Shown here: positions 37,130 to 38,732 of the stretch, in pieces | How the letters are laid out: every line of letters starts with the position of its first letter | Numbering within the stretch: the first letter of the stretch is position 1 | Assembly (NCBI GenBank): GCA_002360495.1 | Contig: DEQO01000010.1 | Coordinates: 1 to 38,732, forward strand | DNA from: Flavobacteriales bacterium UBA3364 | Lineage (GTDB): Bacteria > Bacteroidota > Bacteroidia > Flavobacteriales_F > PHOS-HE28 | Direction: 5' to 3' | Length of the DNA stretch: 38,732 nt | Notes under the pieces: generated by a model | What the model was told of the DNA's origin: nothing | What the model saw: only the letters and a program-made list of their open reading frames with translations | Database searches by the model: none | Translations under genes and position numbers: made by a program

Positions 37130-38732
37130 ATGCACCCGATGCGCTTCCTTCTCCTCTGCGTGCTGGCCCTTGTGGTCCAGTGCACCACCGCCCAGGTCAT
37201 CCTCACCATGTCCAACGGTACCGTGCAGGCCTGCCAGGGTGTGCTCTTTGATAGCGGTGGTGAGCAAGGCCTCGGCTACGCCAACAACGAAGGGTTCACC
37301 CTCACGGTATGCCCCGACCAGCCCGGCGGCATCATCACCTTCAACTTCATCACCTTCGACCTGGACCAGAGCGGCGCCATGGGCAGTTGGGATGTCCTCG
37401 CCATCTTCGATGGTACGGACCTGGACGCGCCATCCCTTGGCAACTACACGGGTAACGAGCTCTTGGGCCTCGTGGTGAGCGCCACGGCCCTCAATGCTAC
37501 CGGCTGCCTCACCCTGCGCTTCGAGAGCAACGCCATCGGTACCGGCACCTTCTCGGCCAGCTTCAACTGCAACATCCCCTGCGATGAACCCACCGCTGCC
37601 GCCACCATGAGCGTGGCTTCCCCGGCCCGCGTGTGCATCGGCGATGCGCTGCAGTTCGATGGCAGTGGAAGCAGCGCCTCCTCGGGCCAGACCATCAGCA
37701 ACTACACATGGCGCTTCGGCACGGCGGATGAGGTCACCACCACCGAAGCCGTCCTGGAGCACGTCTTCGCTGCACCGGGGAGCTATCCCGTGAGCTTGGT
37801 CGTGACCGATGCGAACGGCTGCTCCAGCACCAACAGCGTGGACCTGCTGGTGCAGGTGAGCACGGTGCCCGCGTTCACCTTCACCAGTGCCGACACGGTG
37901 GCATGCCTGGGTAGTCCCTTCGCACTGATCGCAGCGGTGGAGGCCGTGCCCTGGAGCAGCTACGCCGGGTACTACGACAGCGGTGCGTTCCTGCCCGATG
38001 ATGTGGGTCAGTCGATCGACTTCGATATCACCGTGGCTGGTTTCGAACCGGGAACGACCGTCACCTCTCCGGATGACCTGGTCGCCATTTGTGTGGACAT
38101 GGAACACTCCTTCATGGGCGATCTGGTGCTCCAACTCATCTGTCCGAACGGGATCGAGCTGACACTGCACCAGCAAGGCGGCGGCGGCACCTACCTGGGC
38201 GCGGCGAACGACCTGGACGATGCCTTACCCTTCCCCGGCGCCTGCTGGAACTATTGCTGGAGCCCCACCGCCACCAATGGCAACTGGGCCGATAATTCGG
38301 CTGCCGGATTGAACACCACGCAGCTTGCTGGGGAGCCGGAGCGGCCGGCACTGGTGCCCGACACCTACGAAGCGGTCGGCTCCTGGGATGCGTTGCTCGG
38401 CTGCCCCCTCAATGGCACCTGGCGCTTCCGCGCGATCGACCTCTGGGCTGCGGATAATGGCTTCCTCTGCTCTTGGGAGCTCCAGTTCGACCCATCGCTC
38501 GGTGGCATTGATCTTTCCTTCACCCCCAGCTACGGCCCGGGCTGCGACTCCACCTACTGGAGTGGCGCAGACATCACCACCACCGCCCCGGATTGCAACA
38601 GCATCGTCGTGACCCCTGCATCTGTTGGTGAAGCAGCGTACACCTTCACGGCGATCGATGACCACGGCTGCGTGTTCGACTCCACCCTCACCATCACCGT
38701 GCTGGATGCCACCGACCCGTACTGCCTTACCC
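37130..38732 (+). CDS. Large secreted adhesin-like protein with CUB, PKD and P-domain modules, incomplete
   Basis: The frame is open to the right edge (534 complete codons). Start ATG 37130 or 37139, with signal peptide RFLLLCVLALVVQCTTA-Q. Modules in order: a CUB-like domain (about 27-145; ACQGVLFDSGG, ITFNFITFDLDQ, DVLAIFDGTD, LTLRFESNAIGTGTFSASF); a PKD domain (about 165-245; ARVCIGDALQFDGSGS, NYTWRFGTADEV, HVFAAPGSYPVSLVVTDANGC); and a proprotein-convertase P-like domain (about 285-460; MEHSFMGDLVLQLICPNGI, GTWRFRAIDLWAADNG). Further Ig-like repeats begin before the edge. This plan is typical of gliding/T9SS-exported surface proteins whose sorting domain would lie beyond the window. Confidence 0.82.
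   Translation, partial: MHPMRFLLLCVLALVVQCTTAQVILTMSNGTVQACQGVLFDSGGEQGLGYANNEGFTLTVCPDQPGGIITFNFITFDLDQSGAMGSWDVLAIFDGTDLDAPSLGNYTGNELLGLVVSATALNATGCLTLRFESNAIGTGTFSASFNCNIPCDEPTAAATMSVASPARVCIGDALQFDGSGSSASSGQTISNYTWRFGTADEVTTTEAVLEHVFAAPGSYPVSLVVTDANGCSSTNSVDLLVQVSTVPAFTFTSADTVACLGSPFALIAAVEAVPWSSYAGYYDSGAFLPDDVGQSIDFDITVAGFEPGTTVTSPDDLVAICVDMEHSFMGDLVLQLICPNGIELTLHQQGGGGTYLGAANDLDDALPFPGACWNYCWSPTATNGNWADNSAAGLNTTQLAGEPERPALVPDTYEAVGSWDALLGCPLNGTWRFRAIDLWAADNGFLCSWELQFDPSLGGIDLSFTPSYGPGCDSTYWSGADITTTAPDCNSIVVTPASVGEAAYTFTAIDDHGCVFDSTLTITVLDATDPYCLT

Noticed and set aside
1..38732. CRISPR arrays, tRNA and rRNA genes
   Set aside because: No regularly spaced identical repeats, cloverleaf-like segments or rRNA signature stretches were noticed on reading; a dedicated scan was not possible.

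Overview
The window is about 38.7 kb of GC-rich (roughly 58 % by eye) bacterial chromosome. It fits a high-GC member of the Bacteroidota, most likely Flavobacteriales-like. Three signs support this: several secreted proteins with Por/type IX (T9SS) C-terminal sorting domains; almost no Shine-Dalgarno sequences; and a recurrent TAnnTTTG-type box (TACTTTTG, TACTTTCG, CACCTTTG) 4-54 nt, mostly 4-21 nt, in front of the first genes of transcription units. No rRNA, tRNA, CRISPR array or complete insertion sequence was seen.

Layout. 1-138: tail of an upstream gene (possibly pckA) and a strong hairpin. 228-2776 (+): an S41-protease-like protein lacking its nucleophile, translationally coupled to a solute-binding lipoprotein. 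5758-2770 (-): a tight five-gene unit of Fbp-type ABC ATPase, TPR protein, DUF218 membrane protein, DinB-like protein and Mpo1-like protein. 5903-8144 (+): two secreted proteins of unknown function. 8195-8270: a long imperfect palindrome between convergent genes. 9461-8307 (-): DEAD-box helicase. 12821-9496 (-): iron(III)-type binding protein and permease (fbpA, fbpB), then a RelE/ParE toxin-antitoxin cassette, then a second diverged copy of the permease 3' end. 12932-15204 (+): membrane-peroxiredoxin fusion coupled to a PAS-SpoIIE phosphatase.

25892-15225 is one long minus-strand housekeeping and envelope block: dapD, serine hydrolase, CNNM/CBS transporter-like protein, GT9 glycosyltransferase, CCA-adding enzyme, a pRiA4b ORF-3-like protein with an acidic tail, miaA, and two paralogous GT-C-like membrane proteins. 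26063-27703 (+): ruvX, def and a BamD-like lipoprotein. 27820-38732 is dominated by surface and secreted proteins: a four-repeat Cys-rich T9SS protein, two more T9SS cargo proteins, a small leucine-rich-repeat protein, an S9 peptidase lipoprotein, a small membrane protein, and the start of a large CUB-PKD-P-domain adhesin that runs off the window.

The most notable observation is the toxin-antitoxin cassette. It sits exactly between two non-identical copies of the fbpB 3' end (53 bp identical, about 95 bp similar). This looks like a small integrative element that inserts at a gene's 3' end and leaves the host gene intact.
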